DNA of 19,426 bases, taken from NCBI GenBank assembly GCA_012961725.1, contig DTYU01000175.1, positions 1 through 19,426 on the forward strand, given 5' to 3'. A model generated the notes under the pieces. That model did not search any database and was not told where the DNA came from. It was given only the letters and a program-made list of their open reading frames with translations. Origin of the DNA: Desulfotomaculum sp. Its GTDB lineage: Bacteria; Bacillota; Desulfotomaculia; Desulfotomaculales; Ammonificaceae. Below are positions 7,054-16,496 of this stretch, piece by piece; position 1 is the stretch's first letter; every line of letters starts with the position of its first letter. The translations under genes and the position numbers were made by a program.

Positions 7054-7998
7054 CTAATACCGCTGCGGCTGCATCATCTGCGCGATGTGCCCTTTAATAT
7101 GCCGGAGCGACTCCGGGTGTCTTACCACCGCAATGTGCCCGCCAGCGTGAATAAGCCCGGTAGCAGTCATGACCTCCCAGAGGATCGCCCTCTTCTTCTG
7201 TTCGCCCCAATCCGGCGCATCCGGCGTTCTTGCCTCCTTCGTCTTCCATGCTTCCTGCCCCACTAAAAGAATCACCGGCATAGCAAGCATCCTGTCCCCC
7301 ATCAGCGCCCCCGTACGCATCCGTTCGATGATCGAGTAGGCATACTCGATGCCGTAACCCAAAGCGCCAATCGAAGGGTCGATAACTATCCGCTCGGGTT
7401 CGAGATTCATCTCAGTGATAAGGATGTTTAGCTGTTTTGCGAGGTTGATATCGAGCGGGCTTGATGCGATAACGGCGTGCCCGTTTGCGATGCAGCCTGC
7501 CACGATCGATTTATAGTTCTCTTGCGTCGCGCATCCTAAGAGGCAGTTTTTGCCCGACAGTGCGCTGGCGACCTCCGGCAGGACCGCCGCATCCTTTTCC
7601 TCCACCCCGCAGCCGAGCACGATCAGGGGGACGTCAACCGCTTCCGCAACCGAAGCAGCCACCCGCGCAGCCTCTTCCGGAGAGGCGTTTTCTCCATCGG
7701 GATGAATCCGTGTGAGACGGAGTGCCACAAGGTCGGCCCCGTACTCGACGCACTTCTTCGCCCAGGCCGCCGGGTCGCCGAGCACCCCCTCATAAAGCGC
7801 CGACAAAAAATCGGGCCACTCCTGCGGCGGTGCGTCAAGGACCTCGAGCGCCGCCACTGGCGGATTTGGGATCTCCCCCTCGAAATGCAGGAACGGGAGC
7901 GTACAGTCTCCCCCCACCTTCACCTGTTTGGAACCGGTACCTAAGACCGTTTCCAGGCACTTGCTGCTCCACCGCTCTTTCGCAATCGTAACCGGCAT
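7054..7998 (-). CDS. acsD: AcsD: corrinoid/iron-sulfur protein small subunit
   Basis: AcsD is the TIM-barrel small subunit of the corrinoid/iron-sulfur protein and helps position the cobamide carried by AcsC. With the ATG at 7998 it is 314 aa, close to the ~320 of the Moorella protein. It begins MPVTIAKERW and contains VGGDCTLPFLHFEGEIPNPP, a hallmark of the family, then EYGADLVALRL, LGCGVEEKD and IDPSIGALGYGIEYAYSI. A GTG two codons earlier (8004) is too close to the GAGGTG ribosome site, while the ATG sits five bases from it. The gene follows cooC after 38 bases and precedes acsE by 12. Confidence 0.93.
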   Translation of the reverse strand: MPVTIAKERWSSKCLETVLGTGSKQVKVGGDCTLPFLHFEGEIPNPPVAALEVLDAPPQEWPDFLSALYEGVLGDPAAWAKKCVEYGADLVALRLTRIHPDGENASPEEAARVAASVAEAVDVPLIVLGCGVEEKDAAVLPEVASALSGKNCLLGCATQENYKSIVAGCIANGHAVIASSPLDINLAKQLNILITEMNLEPERIVIDPSIGALGYGIEYAYSIIERMRTGALMGDRMLAMPVILLVGQEAWKTKEARTPDAPDWGEQKKRAILWEVMTATGLIHAGGHIAVVRHPESLRHIKGHIAQMMQPQRY

Positions 7999-8036
7999 CT
8001 TCACACCTCAACCTTCTGAAATAAATTGACCGCCTA

Positions 8037-8789
8037 TCATAAGACCTTCGCCGTGGTCAAAACTTTTCCTGCCGCTACCACCGCCGGAGAATCCCGCGGC
8101 AGCGAGACAAGCGGCCGCAAATGAAGGTCGTACTCTGCTACAGCAGGGTCGGCGGGAATCATCCCCCCGTATTCCAGTCTGGTCCCGGCTATTTCCGGTT
8201 CGAGTATCTTGATGTCTTCCCGCCGGGCCCGGTTTATCACAAGGTACTTTTTCTCTATCCCGAGTTTCAGGCTGTCCGCAAGCTCACGGATGCGGCCAGC
8301 CGAGCGGACTCCCTTTACCGTGGGGTCGGAAAGAACAAATAAGACCTCCACGTTCTGGGTTGTGCGCCGGCTCAGGTGTTCGAGCCCCGCTTCATTGTCC
8401 ATCACCACATACCGGTAGTTCCGGGCCAACTCCTTGATATAGCCCCGCAAGAGGTTATTCACGTAACAGTAACACCCCGGCCCCTCCGGCCCGCCCATGA
8501 CTAACAGGTCCACGTCCTTGCCTTCGGCAAGCGACTGGTGGATTCTATAGGCCACATACCTGTCCTTGGTCATCCCTGCCGGGATGCCTTCGCGCTCCTC
8601 CGAAACCGCGCGCATGATCTCAGCAATGGAGTCGGGCGCGTCGATCCCGAGCGCCTGGGAAAGGTTGGCGTTGGCGTCGGCGTCAACGGCAAGTATGGGC
8701 TGTTTCCCCGCCTCTAACAGATGCTTCACAAGCAACGCAGCAAAGGTGGTCTTGCCCGTTCCCCCTTTGCCTGCTATAGCAATAAACAA
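8037..8789 (-). CDS. cooC: CooC-type ATPase for nickel insertion into CODH/ACS (also called AcsF)
   Basis: CooC/AcsF proteins are MinD-like P-loop ATPases that help load nickel into CODH or ACS. The 250-aa product has a deviant Walker A GKGGTGKT (7-14), the A' segment VDADANANLSQALG (from 35), and the CxC metal-binding pair Cys106/Cys108 (GPGCYCYVNN) that bridges dimers in the characterised CooC1. The start is TTG with GAAGGTGA about four bases upstream. It sits between RACo and acsD, so the cluster makes its own maturation factor. Whether it acts on the C-cluster of AcsA or the A-cluster of AcsB cannot be told from sequence. Confidence 0.92.
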   Translation of the reverse strand: MFIAIAGKGGTGKTTFAALLVKHLLEAGKQPILAVDADANANLSQALGIDAPDSIAEIMRAVSEEREGIPAGMTKDRYVAYRIHQSLAEGKDVDLLVMGGPEGPGCYCYVNNLLRGYIKELARNYRYVVMDNEAGLEHLSRRTTQNVEVLFVLSDPTVKGVRSAGRIRELADSLKLGIEKKYLVINRARREDIKILEPEIAGTRLEYGGMIPADPAVAEYDLHLRPLVSLPRDSPAVVAAGKVLTTAKVL

Positions 8790-8891
8790 CAGATCACCTT
8801 CCGGAAAAATTATGGGGACACCATACTAAATTGTTATATTATTCCGGAATGATTACATGCCGCTTCCGGCAAACACCGCCGATTTCCATTG
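8790..8891 (-). promoter_or_regulatory. 102-base RACo-cooC spacer with short palindromes
   Basis: This AT-rich gap contains a perfect 10-base palindrome ATTCCGGAAT (8841-8850) and a small GCCG-CTTC-CGGC hairpin (8859-8870). CCGGAA-type text recurs close to the cooC ribosome site. There is no clear promoter with good spacing and no terminator. It may hold an operator or simply be spacer. Confidence 0.25.
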
Positions 8892-10820
8892 TTAATGGCA
8901 GGAATGAACCTTTCCATAGGAACCCCCCTCTACCGAGGGAAAGAGGCTCATGTCCGTGTGCGGAAGGAAAAGAGCGGAGATGAACTCTTCCATAAAGCGG
9001 TTTCCGCTGCTGAGTTCCACGTACGTCATCCGCCCGGCGATCGCTTTGATCTCCTCCCCGGCCTTACGCGAAATAAGCGCCAGTCGTGCCCCCTTCAAAG
9101 CACTGTTACCGATGTAGGTATAACTCTCAAGCGGAATGTCCGGAAGCATGCCGATGGCGATGGCATCCCGGATATTGATAAAACGCCCGAATCCTCCCGC
9201 GATGAAAACCCGCTCCACCGCACCGATCTCTAAGCCGACGGAGATCATAAGCGTCCTCAGCCCGGCAAAAACCGCGGCTTTGGCGCGCATGAGGTTTTGG
9301 ATATCGGCCTGGGTCACGGTTATATCCCCGCCGTGCCCAGTCTCATTGCCCCAGACCACGACAAACTCGGATCCTTCCCTTCCCTCGCGCACCCGCGGGG
9401 ACGTATTACCCTTTACAAACCTGCCGTTCCGGTCGATCACCCCCGCCCCGTGAAGCGAGGATAGGATGTCAATGAGCCCAGAACCGCATATGCCGAGGGG
9501 TTTCTTATTACCGATCGTCTCATACGCTACTTCAAAACCGCCGGGGAAAACCCGGACGGCTTCAATCGCCCCGTCCGCGGCCCGCATCCCGCAAGCGATT
9601 CCGCTTCCCTCGAAGGCCGGCCCTGCCGAACAGGCACAGGCCATCAGCCAATCCCGGTTTCCTAAGACCATTTCCCCGTTGGTACCGATATCTAAAAACA
9701 AAGCGAGCGATTCCGCATCGTTCATCCCGGTAACCTTGACCCCCGCCGTGATGTCGCCGCCGACGTAACTGGATACAGCGGGCATGCAGTGCACCCAGGC
9801 CTCGGGGTGCACCTGAAGCCCGAGTTCCGCGGCCTTTACCGGCGGCGGCACGTTCGCTGCTGGTACATAAGGCTCGAGCCTGATATAGGTTGGGTCAAGC
9901 CCCAGGAAAAGGTGAATCATTGTTGTGTTCCCCGCGCAGACAACCGCCCGGACATCTTGCGGGCTCAGCTTCCGAAACTGCAGCAGCTCGGTGATGAGCC
10001 CGTTTATCGTTTCAATCACCGCTTTTTGAAGCTCGGCCTGACCCCCAGGGGTCTCGATTGCGTGGATAATCCTGGAAATGATATCATCGCCAAAGGCGGC
10101 CTGGCGGTTATAAGTCCCCGCAGTACCGGCGACCTTTCCGGCCGTAAGCTCAACTAATTCCACTGCAATCGTTGTGGTACCGATGTCTACGGCGAGCCCA
10201 TAAGCGTCCTCCGCCTCCCTGCCTGTTGGCCTTATCCCCTGGATTTCGCTCCAACCGCCAATCCTGGCCAGATCCACCGCCACGTGCCAGTCCGATTCCC
10301 GCAGTACGCGCGGCAACTCTTTCAGCACCCGGCGGTTTGTCCAAACTTTTTCAATTCCCCGCTCACGCTTGAGGGTCCATAGGAGGCGGCTGTAATCATC
10401 AGTGTTGTCCGCGAGCGTCGGCGCACAAAGCCTGAGCACTTCCGTGTGAAAGAGCGGAGCGACCTCTACGGCCTCCTCCGCAAGAATCCCAAGCACTCCG
10501 GCCTGCCGCTCTTCAAGCAGCACCCGGTGCTCAACCAGTCTCGACGCCTCGGGTATAAAGACAGTGACATCTCCTTCGGGGACCGCCTGGCAGGCCAGGA
10601 CCCAACCCGTTGCCGCCTCCTCTGGGGTGATTTTACTCGTCCCGGTCAGCGTTACGTTACCGCTGCTGACCTGGACCTTGCAGCGCCCGCAGGCTCCTTT
10701 CCCGCCGCAGGCCCCGCGAAGCGTTATCCCGGCCTCAGCCGCCGCCTGGACAAGTGTCTGGCCGAGAGCGATCTTTACCTCAATGTTGTCTGGGAGGAAG
10801 AATACCGAAGTTTCGGCCAT
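8892..10820 (-). CDS. RACo: ATP-dependent reductive activator of the corrinoid/iron-sulfur protein
   Basis: RACo uses ATP to drive the reduction of accidentally oxidised Co(II) back to Co(I) in AcsCD. The 642-aa product has an N-terminal plant-type [2Fe-2S] domain with Cys38, Cys44, Cys47 and Cys77, a linker and middle region, and a C-terminal ASKHA (actin/Hsp70-like) ATPase part. That part starts with VDIGTTTIAVELVEL near residue 210 and includes FLDIGTNGEMVLG and FIAGGFGRFINI. Length matches the ~630-aa Carboxydothermus protein (the orf7 / DUF4445 family). The ATG start has GAGG about seven bases upstream, 27 bases after acsC. No standard gene symbol is used. Confidence 0.93.
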   Translation of the reverse strand: MAETSVFFLPDNIEVKIALGQTLVQAAAEAGITLRGACGGKGACGRCKVQVSSGNVTLTGTSKITPEEAATGWVLACQAVPEGDVTVFIPEASRLVEHRVLLEERQAGVLGILAEEAVEVAPLFHTEVLRLCAPTLADNTDDYSRLLWTLKRERGIEKVWTNRRVLKELPRVLRESDWHVAVDLARIGGWSEIQGIRPTGREAEDAYGLAVDIGTTTIAVELVELTAGKVAGTAGTYNRQAAFGDDIISRIIHAIETPGGQAELQKAVIETINGLITELLQFRKLSPQDVRAVVCAGNTTMIHLFLGLDPTYIRLEPYVPAANVPPPVKAAELGLQVHPEAWVHCMPAVSSYVGGDITAGVKVTGMNDAESLALFLDIGTNGEMVLGNRDWLMACACSAGPAFEGSGIACGMRAADGAIEAVRVFPGGFEVAYETIGNKKPLGICGSGLIDILSSLHGAGVIDRNGRFVKGNTSPRVREGREGSEFVVVWGNETGHGGDITVTQADIQNLMRAKAAVFAGLRTLMISVGLEIGAVERVFIAGGFGRFINIRDAIAIGMLPDIPLESYTYIGNSALKGARLALISRKAGEEIKAIAGRMTYVELSSGNRFMEEFISALFLPHTDMSLFPSVEGGSYGKVHSCH

Positions 10821-10847
10821 TATCTACCTCAATCAAATATAAGGTGT

Positions 10848-12182
10848 TCAATGCCAAAACTGTTTTAAGAAAGCAGGGATGCCCGCCGACTCGCGCGGGC
10901 CGACCATGACCTCCCAGCCTGAAAGCTCCTGGAGCTTTCCACTCAGAACCGCCACCCCGCCGGGAATGATCACCTTCCGGTGCGCTACCTTCTCGGCGGC
11001 CCCGCTGTCGCTCAAGGCCGCCGCAATCTTTTCGGGGGTAAACTTCCCTGCCGCCCAGGCGGTCAATACCGAGGTCCCGTCTGTATCCACCGTCAGGATG
11101 TATGAGGGCACACGGGATGCCTCTACATCCCCCGCCACGCAGAAGTATGTGAGCGAAAAGTTCGTGGTCACGAAGACCGGCGATTGCGGTGTAACCGCCC
11201 CTATCTCGTACACCTTCGGCTCAACCGCAATAGGCTTCTGCGGGTCCGTGTAAATGTTCATCCGTATTGTTATCAGGGGCAGGATATCGGCCGGGTCAGC
11301 GGTATCCAATACGACGATACCCGCATATTTCGCGATATAGACCCCTGCATCCAGTACCCGCTGGACCGGATCTGGATCGGTTGCAAAGGTTATCCCGGGG
11401 TAACCAAAGGGACGGAAGCGTTTCAAGGCCTGGCGCCTGAGCTGCGTCTGGTCGGCCAGCACCTGGTTTGCCTCCCGCGTACCTGTATCTAAGACCAGTT
11501 GCTTCACACCTATGGCGGTCACCTTGTTGACCAGGTCGGCAAGCACAGTGAGACTTTCCGCTTTCACCGCTAGGGCGGTGTCATACTGTTTGGCAAGGGC
11601 GGCCATCGTTTCATAGTTCTCGGAGGTAGCGGCATAAATCAGCGGTTTGGCGCTGCCTACCTCAGCAAGCGCCGCCGCCATCGCATCGGTGTTTTCGCTC
11701 ATAAGGACCAGCCCAAGGTTTGTTTTCCCCCGAACTGTCTTTACTGCCGCCGCAAAGGTTACCGGATCACCCGAACTGTTTTCCACCGCCACCAGGTCCA
11801 CACACTGCATCTGTCCCACCCGGTCGAAAGACAGCCCGTTGATCCCGGCAACCCGCGCCTCGATTTCTCCCGGCGGAAGGTCGTCCCTCACGGTGACGGC
11901 GATGCCCGGCGGGTGCTCGAAGCGCTTGTCGTGCCGGAACAGAACCGTTTCGTTTCCGATCTCTAATACCTGCTCCCCCGCCCCGATCCTAACCAGGGCG
12001 ATGGGCGGAGCCGAGGCGGCACCCAGCGCCTCCTTTGCCTGATCGCTGGCATGGGGACACTTGTCAAGCGAAGTCTTCCCGGCGGCTAATTGCATCGCGA
12101 AGGCTAAGCAGGTCGGCTGCCCGCACTCCTTACAGTTTGTTTTGGGCAACATCTTGAAGATTTCCAGCCCGGTAAGCGCCAT
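10848..12182 (-). CDS. acsC: AcsC: corrinoid/iron-sulfur protein large subunit
   Basis: AcsC carries the [4Fe-4S] cluster and the cobamide that shuttles the methyl group from AcsE to AcsB. With the ATG at 12182 it is 444 aa, matching the ~446 of Moorella. The N-terminal cluster motif is clear: Cys17, Cys20, Cys25, Cys42 (NCKECGQPTC...KCPH). It is followed by a TIM-barrel region and a C-terminal B12-binding domain that ends in a Gly-rich IIPGGVAVLSG segment. An upstream in-frame extension to 12251 is rejected: GAGGTG lies six bases before the ATG, and MALTGLEIFKMLPKTNCKEC is the family start. The gap after acsB is 71 bases. Confidence 0.95.
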   Translation of the reverse strand: MALTGLEIFKMLPKTNCKECGQPTCLAFAMQLAAGKTSLDKCPHASDQAKEALGAASAPPIALVRIGAGEQVLEIGNETVLFRHDKRFEHPPGIAVTVRDDLPPGEIEARVAGINGLSFDRVGQMQCVDLVAVENSSGDPVTFAAAVKTVRGKTNLGLVLMSENTDAMAAALAEVGSAKPLIYAATSENYETMAALAKQYDTALAVKAESLTVLADLVNKVTAIGVKQLVLDTGTREANQVLADQTQLRRQALKRFRPFGYPGITFATDPDPVQRVLDAGVYIAKYAGIVVLDTADPADILPLITIRMNIYTDPQKPIAVEPKVYEIGAVTPQSPVFVTTNFSLTYFCVAGDVEASRVPSYILTVDTDGTSVLTAWAAGKFTPEKIAAALSDSGAAEKVAHRKVIIPGGVAVLSGKLQELSGWEVMVGPRESAGIPAFLKQFWH

Positions 12183-12253
12183 CTCAACACCTCTTCTGCT
12201 CACAAAACAAAATAGTACTTCTTTCGACGGGCGCGGCGATAAGTTCCGCACCC

Positions 12254-14458
12254 TTAAATTAACGGTTCCATAGTAAGGGCAGGGTGACCTTTTTCTTCAA
12301 GGAAGGGCAGTATCTCCTCCGCCGTTATCCCTACCGTCTCATCCGCTATTTTATCAACAAAATCCTTTCCAAGACCCAATTCCTCCGCCCGCTCCTCTAA
12401 AATCGGGCGCATCTGTTCTTTGAACTCCTTAGGCATCCAGGTGATCCTGGCCAGCCCGCCGTCGCCTATCACGAACTTCTTCGATGCCAAGTACGCCTTC
12501 CCGATACCCATAAAGCCGGGTGTCTGGATGCCGCCGCCGATTGTGCCTGCCAGGGTTGAAAAGGTCATCCCTGAAGGGGTCATGCCGGAGTACTCCCTGT
12601 TTACGATCATGAAACCATTACACTCGGGCATTACCACCATAATCGCTTCGAAGCACCCGCAGGAGGTCAGCGGGTTCTCCATTATGGTGTAAAAATTAAC
12701 CGCTTCGATTGAGCCGCGTGAATTCTGGTATATAAATTCGTTGCAGCTCCGCCATTGTCCTTTCACCGGGTCGATAACGTCTTTTTTGGGAACGGGCTGG
12801 TTGCAGCCGTGCGGGTTGATCTCGTAGGCGGCTTTGGCGTCAAGCCAGCTCACCGACCCGCAGAGCCCGACCCGCTCCGGCAGTACCACGCAGACGTGCG
12901 TCGGCGCAAAGGACTGGCAGAGGGTGCAGGAATAAAACGTATCCACGGCATCGTCGCTAAGCGCCTTTAGCCGCAGGTCGCGCCGCGCGTACGTACGCCG
13001 GGCTTCCTCGCGCATTTCCAAAACCGCCTGTTCATCCGTATATATCGTAACCTGTACCCGGTCGAGGATGCTCGCAAACTCCGATTTCATTTTGGCATAC
13101 AGTATGTCGCCGAAGTGCCGCAGGCGGATTCCCTGTTTAAAAGCGGACTTAGAGATCCGGACCCAGGTGATGTCCCGCTGTCCTATATGCCAGAGCCCCT
13201 GGGCGTAATTGATGAAATAGTGCATCCGGCGCTCGAGCACCGGCTCGAAATCCTCCTGCATCTTCCGCCCGTAAACGTCCACCACGATTCCAAGCGGCAG
13301 TCTCCCGCCTTCCGGTATCGTATCGATATCCGGGCCGATTAACTCGATCCTGCCGTCTTCGACATCTTCTGCCGCCCGCATGCGGACCAGCTCAAAGGCC
13401 GGTGTCCGCTGGCCGCCGAACTCCGCGTGCATATCGCCCTTACGCACAGTCTCTCCCTCGAAGGCAGGGCCGAAGGCAACTGGAATGGGCACCTTGGTCA
13501 CCGTTATCTTTAGGCCGCGGACCTCGATCGCCCGGCTGACGATCTTGTCGTGCGGCACGTTCGAGACCACGTGCTCGTATGTACATACACCCGTCGGTAA
13601 AATCTCCGGGATGTCCGTGTCCGCAATCGTCGGGAAGCCGAAGTTGATTGCGCCCGCCGCCTGCGCGTACTTCTCGTCGTCTACCAGACCTAAGGCTAAG
13701 ACGAAAGCGAAGATGCGGTTCTTGTTATACAGGAGGACCCGCCGGAAGTCACCCGGCTTGACCCCGCCGAAGCTTAGCGCCGCGCGTGTCGCAAACCCCA
13801 GCGAGAAAACGGTGGCAGTTATGTCCTTCCCGAAGGGAACCAGGCGCGTCTCCCAGCCGAGTTCTACACCCTCCTCCTGAAGCTGCTCCGCGATGTTCTT
13901 TCCGTCCGTCGCCGCCGACATGAAGACATAGAGGTTTTTCTCCTGAAGCTCGCGCGCAATCTTTACGGCAATCTCGTTAGTGGGTGCCGCACCGACGATC
14001 GCCGCGAAGCCGGGTGCCGTCCCGTCTACGAACTCGATGCCCCGCTTCCGCAGGATGACGTCGTCCGCCGCACCCAACCAAAGGTTGTCAGGCGTAGGCG
14101 ACGAGGTCATGGTATACGGGGACGAGTCAAGATACTTGGTGGCCTCGATGATCTCGTCGGCAAAGAGCGCCGCCATTCCCGCATCGAGTGCCGGACCGAG
14201 GTACGGGAGCCAGCACCGTTCGGATGGCACCGGGGGAAGGAGGTTTTTGGCCTCCTCCAACACCGGACGGAGATCGCCGATCTTCTCAACAGGTATGCCC
14301 AGTATCCCGTAAATAACCGGCAGGTAGTAACCCGTATTCGGAAAGGCAACCGGAGCCTCCGACCCGTACTTTTCAAGCGCCCGGCGCAGGGACTCCTCCG
14401 CCCGCGCAACGATCTGGTGGGCACCCCGGATAGCAGCAGAAGCAATGATCTTAGACAA
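12254..14458 (-). CDS. acsB: AcsB: acetyl-CoA synthase (CODH/ACS beta subunit)
   Basis: AcsB condenses CO, a methyl group and CoA at the Ni-Ni-[4Fe-4S] A-cluster. The 734-aa product has all expected A-cluster ligands: Cys511, Cys514, Cys523, Cys533 and the distal-Ni motif Cys600-Gly-Cys602, each five later than in Moorella. Phe517 (SFAPTHVC) corresponds to the pocket Phe512. The end is typical (EEILPFLEEKGHPALTMEPLI). Compared with my recollection of the Moorella protein, the N-terminus is about 16 residues shorter before the GA...YGxxxPV segment, and the region at 70-130 is rearranged. The start is TTG with AGGAGG ten bases upstream, overlapping the acsA stop by 8 bases. The assignment is secure. 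Confidence 0.97.
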   Translation of the reverse strand: MSKIIASAAIRGAHQIVARAEESLRRALEKYGSEAPVAFPNTGYYLPVIYGILGIPVEKIGDLRPVLEEAKNLLPPVPSERCWLPYLGPALDAGMAALFADEIIEATKYLDSSPYTMTSSPTPDNLWLGAADDVILRKRGIEFVDGTAPGFAAIVGAAPTNEIAVKIARELQEKNLYVFMSAATDGKNIAEQLQEEGVELGWETRLVPFGKDITATVFSLGFATRAALSFGGVKPGDFRRVLLYNKNRIFAFVLALGLVDDEKYAQAAGAINFGFPTIADTDIPEILPTGVCTYEHVVSNVPHDKIVSRAIEVRGLKITVTKVPIPVAFGPAFEGETVRKGDMHAEFGGQRTPAFELVRMRAAEDVEDGRIELIGPDIDTIPEGGRLPLGIVVDVYGRKMQEDFEPVLERRMHYFINYAQGLWHIGQRDITWVRISKSAFKQGIRLRHFGDILYAKMKSEFASILDRVQVTIYTDEQAVLEMREEARRTYARRDLRLKALSDDAVDTFYSCTLCQSFAPTHVCVVLPERVGLCGSVSWLDAKAAYEINPHGCNQPVPKKDVIDPVKGQWRSCNEFIYQNSRGSIEAVNFYTIMENPLTSCGCFEAIMVVMPECNGFMIVNREYSGMTPSGMTFSTLAGTIGGGIQTPGFMGIGKAYLASKKFVIGDGGLARITWMPKEFKEQMRPILEERAEELGLGKDFVDKIADETVGITAEEILPFLEEKGHPALTMEPLI

Positions 14459-16385
14459 CTTCCAGCTTCCTCCTCATCTCCATATCGTAAAGCACCCGTT
14501 CCTTAGCCACGTCAATCCCTAAGGCCTTGCGTTTGGCATCAATACGGGTGATTATTTCATGCGCCATCGCCACCGGGTCCGGTTCGTGGAACCACACTGC
14601 ACCAACGGCTTCTCTTATCCCGTTAAACAGGTACTCAGAGAACCTCTCACTCCCCGCACTAGGGAAATCAACGCCAAAGCCGACGGTAGCGCCGCTCGTA
14701 ACGAAATACTGCCCGATAGATATCGCCTTCTCACTCATCCACTCCGGCGCACAACCGCAACCGGGCAGATCCGGAATGTCATCGCCGAGTCCTCCTTCTC
14801 TCACCATCTCGGTCAGAGCAATCAGCAGACGACTGTTATCCACACAGGAGCCGCAGTGCAGTACCGGCGGCATACCTACCGCCTCGCAGACCTCCCGCAG
14901 ACCCGAACCCGCCATCTCTGCGGCTTCGGGTACCATCAGCCCCTCCTTAGCGCAGTTGATCGCGGCGCAGCCGGTCGTCAGCACGAGAACGTTATTGGCG
15001 ATAAGCTCCCGCGCGATGGTCGCCTGCAGGTCACCGAAGCGCACCCGCGGGTTGGAACACCCTACTATCGCAGCCACCCCGCGGATACGGCCGTTGATTA
15101 TGTTATCGTTCAGCGGCCGGTAAGAGGCGCGGAACCGCCCGCCGAGCATATAGTTTATCGTTTCGTGGCTGAAACCGGCAATCAGGTCCACTTCCTCCGT
15201 CGGGATCTCCACCGCCCCCCGTTTCGGAAAGTTTGCAATCGCCCGGCGAATAATCTCGCGGGCCACTTCCGGGCCATTCTCGTGGCTGAACTCGAGATGC
15301 TCGGCACCGGGTATCTTAGCCCGCGATGATGTTGTAAACAGCGCGGTGCGGTAGCAGCGCGCTACGTTACCCAGCCCCTGCATGATACACTGGACGTCAA
15401 CCACCATCGCATCCACCGCGCCGGTGGCGATGGCCAGCTCCTGCTGAAGAATGCTCCCGGCCACCGGAATTCCCTTGCGCATGAGGACCTCATTCGCCGT
15501 GCAGCATATGCCTGCTATGTTGATCCCCTCTGCTCCTGCAGCCTTCGCCTGGTTGAGCAGTTCCTCGTCTTGAGACGCCGCCACTATCAGTTCGGGCAGA
15601 AGGGGCTCGTGCCCGTGCACGATGATGTTTACCTTGTCGGCCTTCAGCACCCCTAAGTTGACCTTGGCCCTTATGGGAACCGGTGTACCTAAAAGGATAT
15701 CCTGGAGTTCGGTCGCGATCATCGATCCACCCCAGCCGTCCGCAAGCGACGTCCGCATCCCGTGAAGCATCAGGTGGATATATTCCTGATCTACCCCGAC
15801 GGAGGTCCGGTGCATCATTTCCACTACCTCACGGTCGACACCCCTTGGTACTATACCGAGGCGCCGCCAGACCTCCTGCCGCTTCACCGGCGCCCGGCGG
15901 GTGAAGCTGATCTCACCTTCCTGCTGCCCGAACTCGGACAGGAGCTTCAAGCCCACCTCTTCGGCGAGCTCATTTTTCTTTTTCCCTGCGGTTTCAATTC
16001 CCAGCTCCGCCGCTACCGCGCGCAGTTTTACCTCGTCCCGGATCTCAAAGCCCGGCGCCTCTCCCCGGGCCGCCGCCAAAAAAACTAACGCCGTCTCCCG
16101 CCCGTGGTCGGAGTGGGCTGCAGCACCACCGGCGATCATTCTGCCGAAGTTCCTGGCGGCAACCGTTTCCGCCGTGGCACCGCACACTCCCGTATCAGAC
16201 CCTGCGCCGCTGTCGCTCACCCGGCAGGGACCCATGTAGCAGATGCGGCAGCAAGTGCCGCCCGTCCCGTAAGGGCACGGTTTTTTCCCCTGCGCCCGGT
16301 GAAAAACCGTCTTTACCCCTTCCCGGGTGGTCTTGGCGATCATCTTTTGGGTCGCGGTACAACTGGTCAACAGCTTCTCCTTCAC
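14451..16385 (-). CDS. acsA: AcsA/CooS: Ni,Fe carbon monoxide dehydrogenase catalytic subunit
   Basis: This enzyme interconverts CO2 and CO and passes CO through a tunnel to AcsB. With the GTG at 16385 it is 644 aa, a normal CooS length. Cluster ligands are complete: D-cluster Cys37 and Cys45; B-cluster Cys46, 49, 54, 68; C-cluster His257 or His259 (HGHEP), Cys294/295 (GICC), Cys333, Cys443, Cys473 and Cys514 (GSCVDNSR), plus the catalytic-base Lys553 (MSEKA). The GTG has GGAGGAGG about ten bases upstream. The reading frame stays open to 16496, but that extension lacks a ribosome site and family similarity. A 111-base spacer separates it from the NuoG-like gene; its stop overlaps acsB. Confidence 0.96.
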   Translation of the reverse strand: MKEKLLTSCTATQKMIAKTTREGVKTVFHRAQGKKPCPYGTGGTCCRICYMGPCRVSDSGAGSDTGVCGATAETVAARNFGRMIAGGAAAHSDHGRETALVFLAAARGEAPGFEIRDEVKLRAVAAELGIETAGKKKNELAEEVGLKLLSEFGQQEGEISFTRRAPVKRQEVWRRLGIVPRGVDREVVEMMHRTSVGVDQEYIHLMLHGMRTSLADGWGGSMIATELQDILLGTPVPIRAKVNLGVLKADKVNIIVHGHEPLLPELIVAASQDEELLNQAKAAGAEGINIAGICCTANEVLMRKGIPVAGSILQQELAIATGAVDAMVVDVQCIMQGLGNVARCYRTALFTTSSRAKIPGAEHLEFSHENGPEVAREIIRRAIANFPKRGAVEIPTEEVDLIAGFSHETINYMLGGRFRASYRPLNDNIINGRIRGVAAIVGCSNPRVRFGDLQATIARELIANNVLVLTTGCAAINCAKEGLMVPEAAEMAGSGLREVCEAVGMPPVLHCGSCVDNSRLLIALTEMVREGGLGDDIPDLPGCGCAPEWMSEKAISIGQYFVTSGATVGFGVDFPSAGSERFSEYLFNGIREAVGAVWFHEPDPVAMAHEIITRIDAKRKALGIDVAKERVLYDMEMRRKLEVV

Positions 16386-16496
16386 TAACCGACTGCCTCC
16401 TCCAAATCTGGTTGGCGTGGGTGATTGGTGCTTCAGATTCCGTTTCAAGCTAACGGCGCAGAAAAGAGCCCGGTTCTTGGCCGGAAAACCAACCAC

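Noticed and set aside
12183..12251. Longer AcsC start at 12251
   Set aside because: The family begins at MALTGLEIFKMLPKTNCKEC, and a good ribosome site precedes that ATG. The upstream codons are simply open spacer.
16409..16495. Long-range inverted repeat TGGTTGG / CCAACCA around the acsA leader
   Set aside because: A 7-bp match across about 73 bases is likely by chance in a spacer of this size, and no compact structure over the ribosome site is evident.
16386..16496. Extension of the CODH reading frame up to a GTG at 16496
   Set aside because: The extra 37 codons have no ribosome site at their start and do not resemble any CooS N-terminus. A strong GGAGGAGG lies just before the GTG at 16385.
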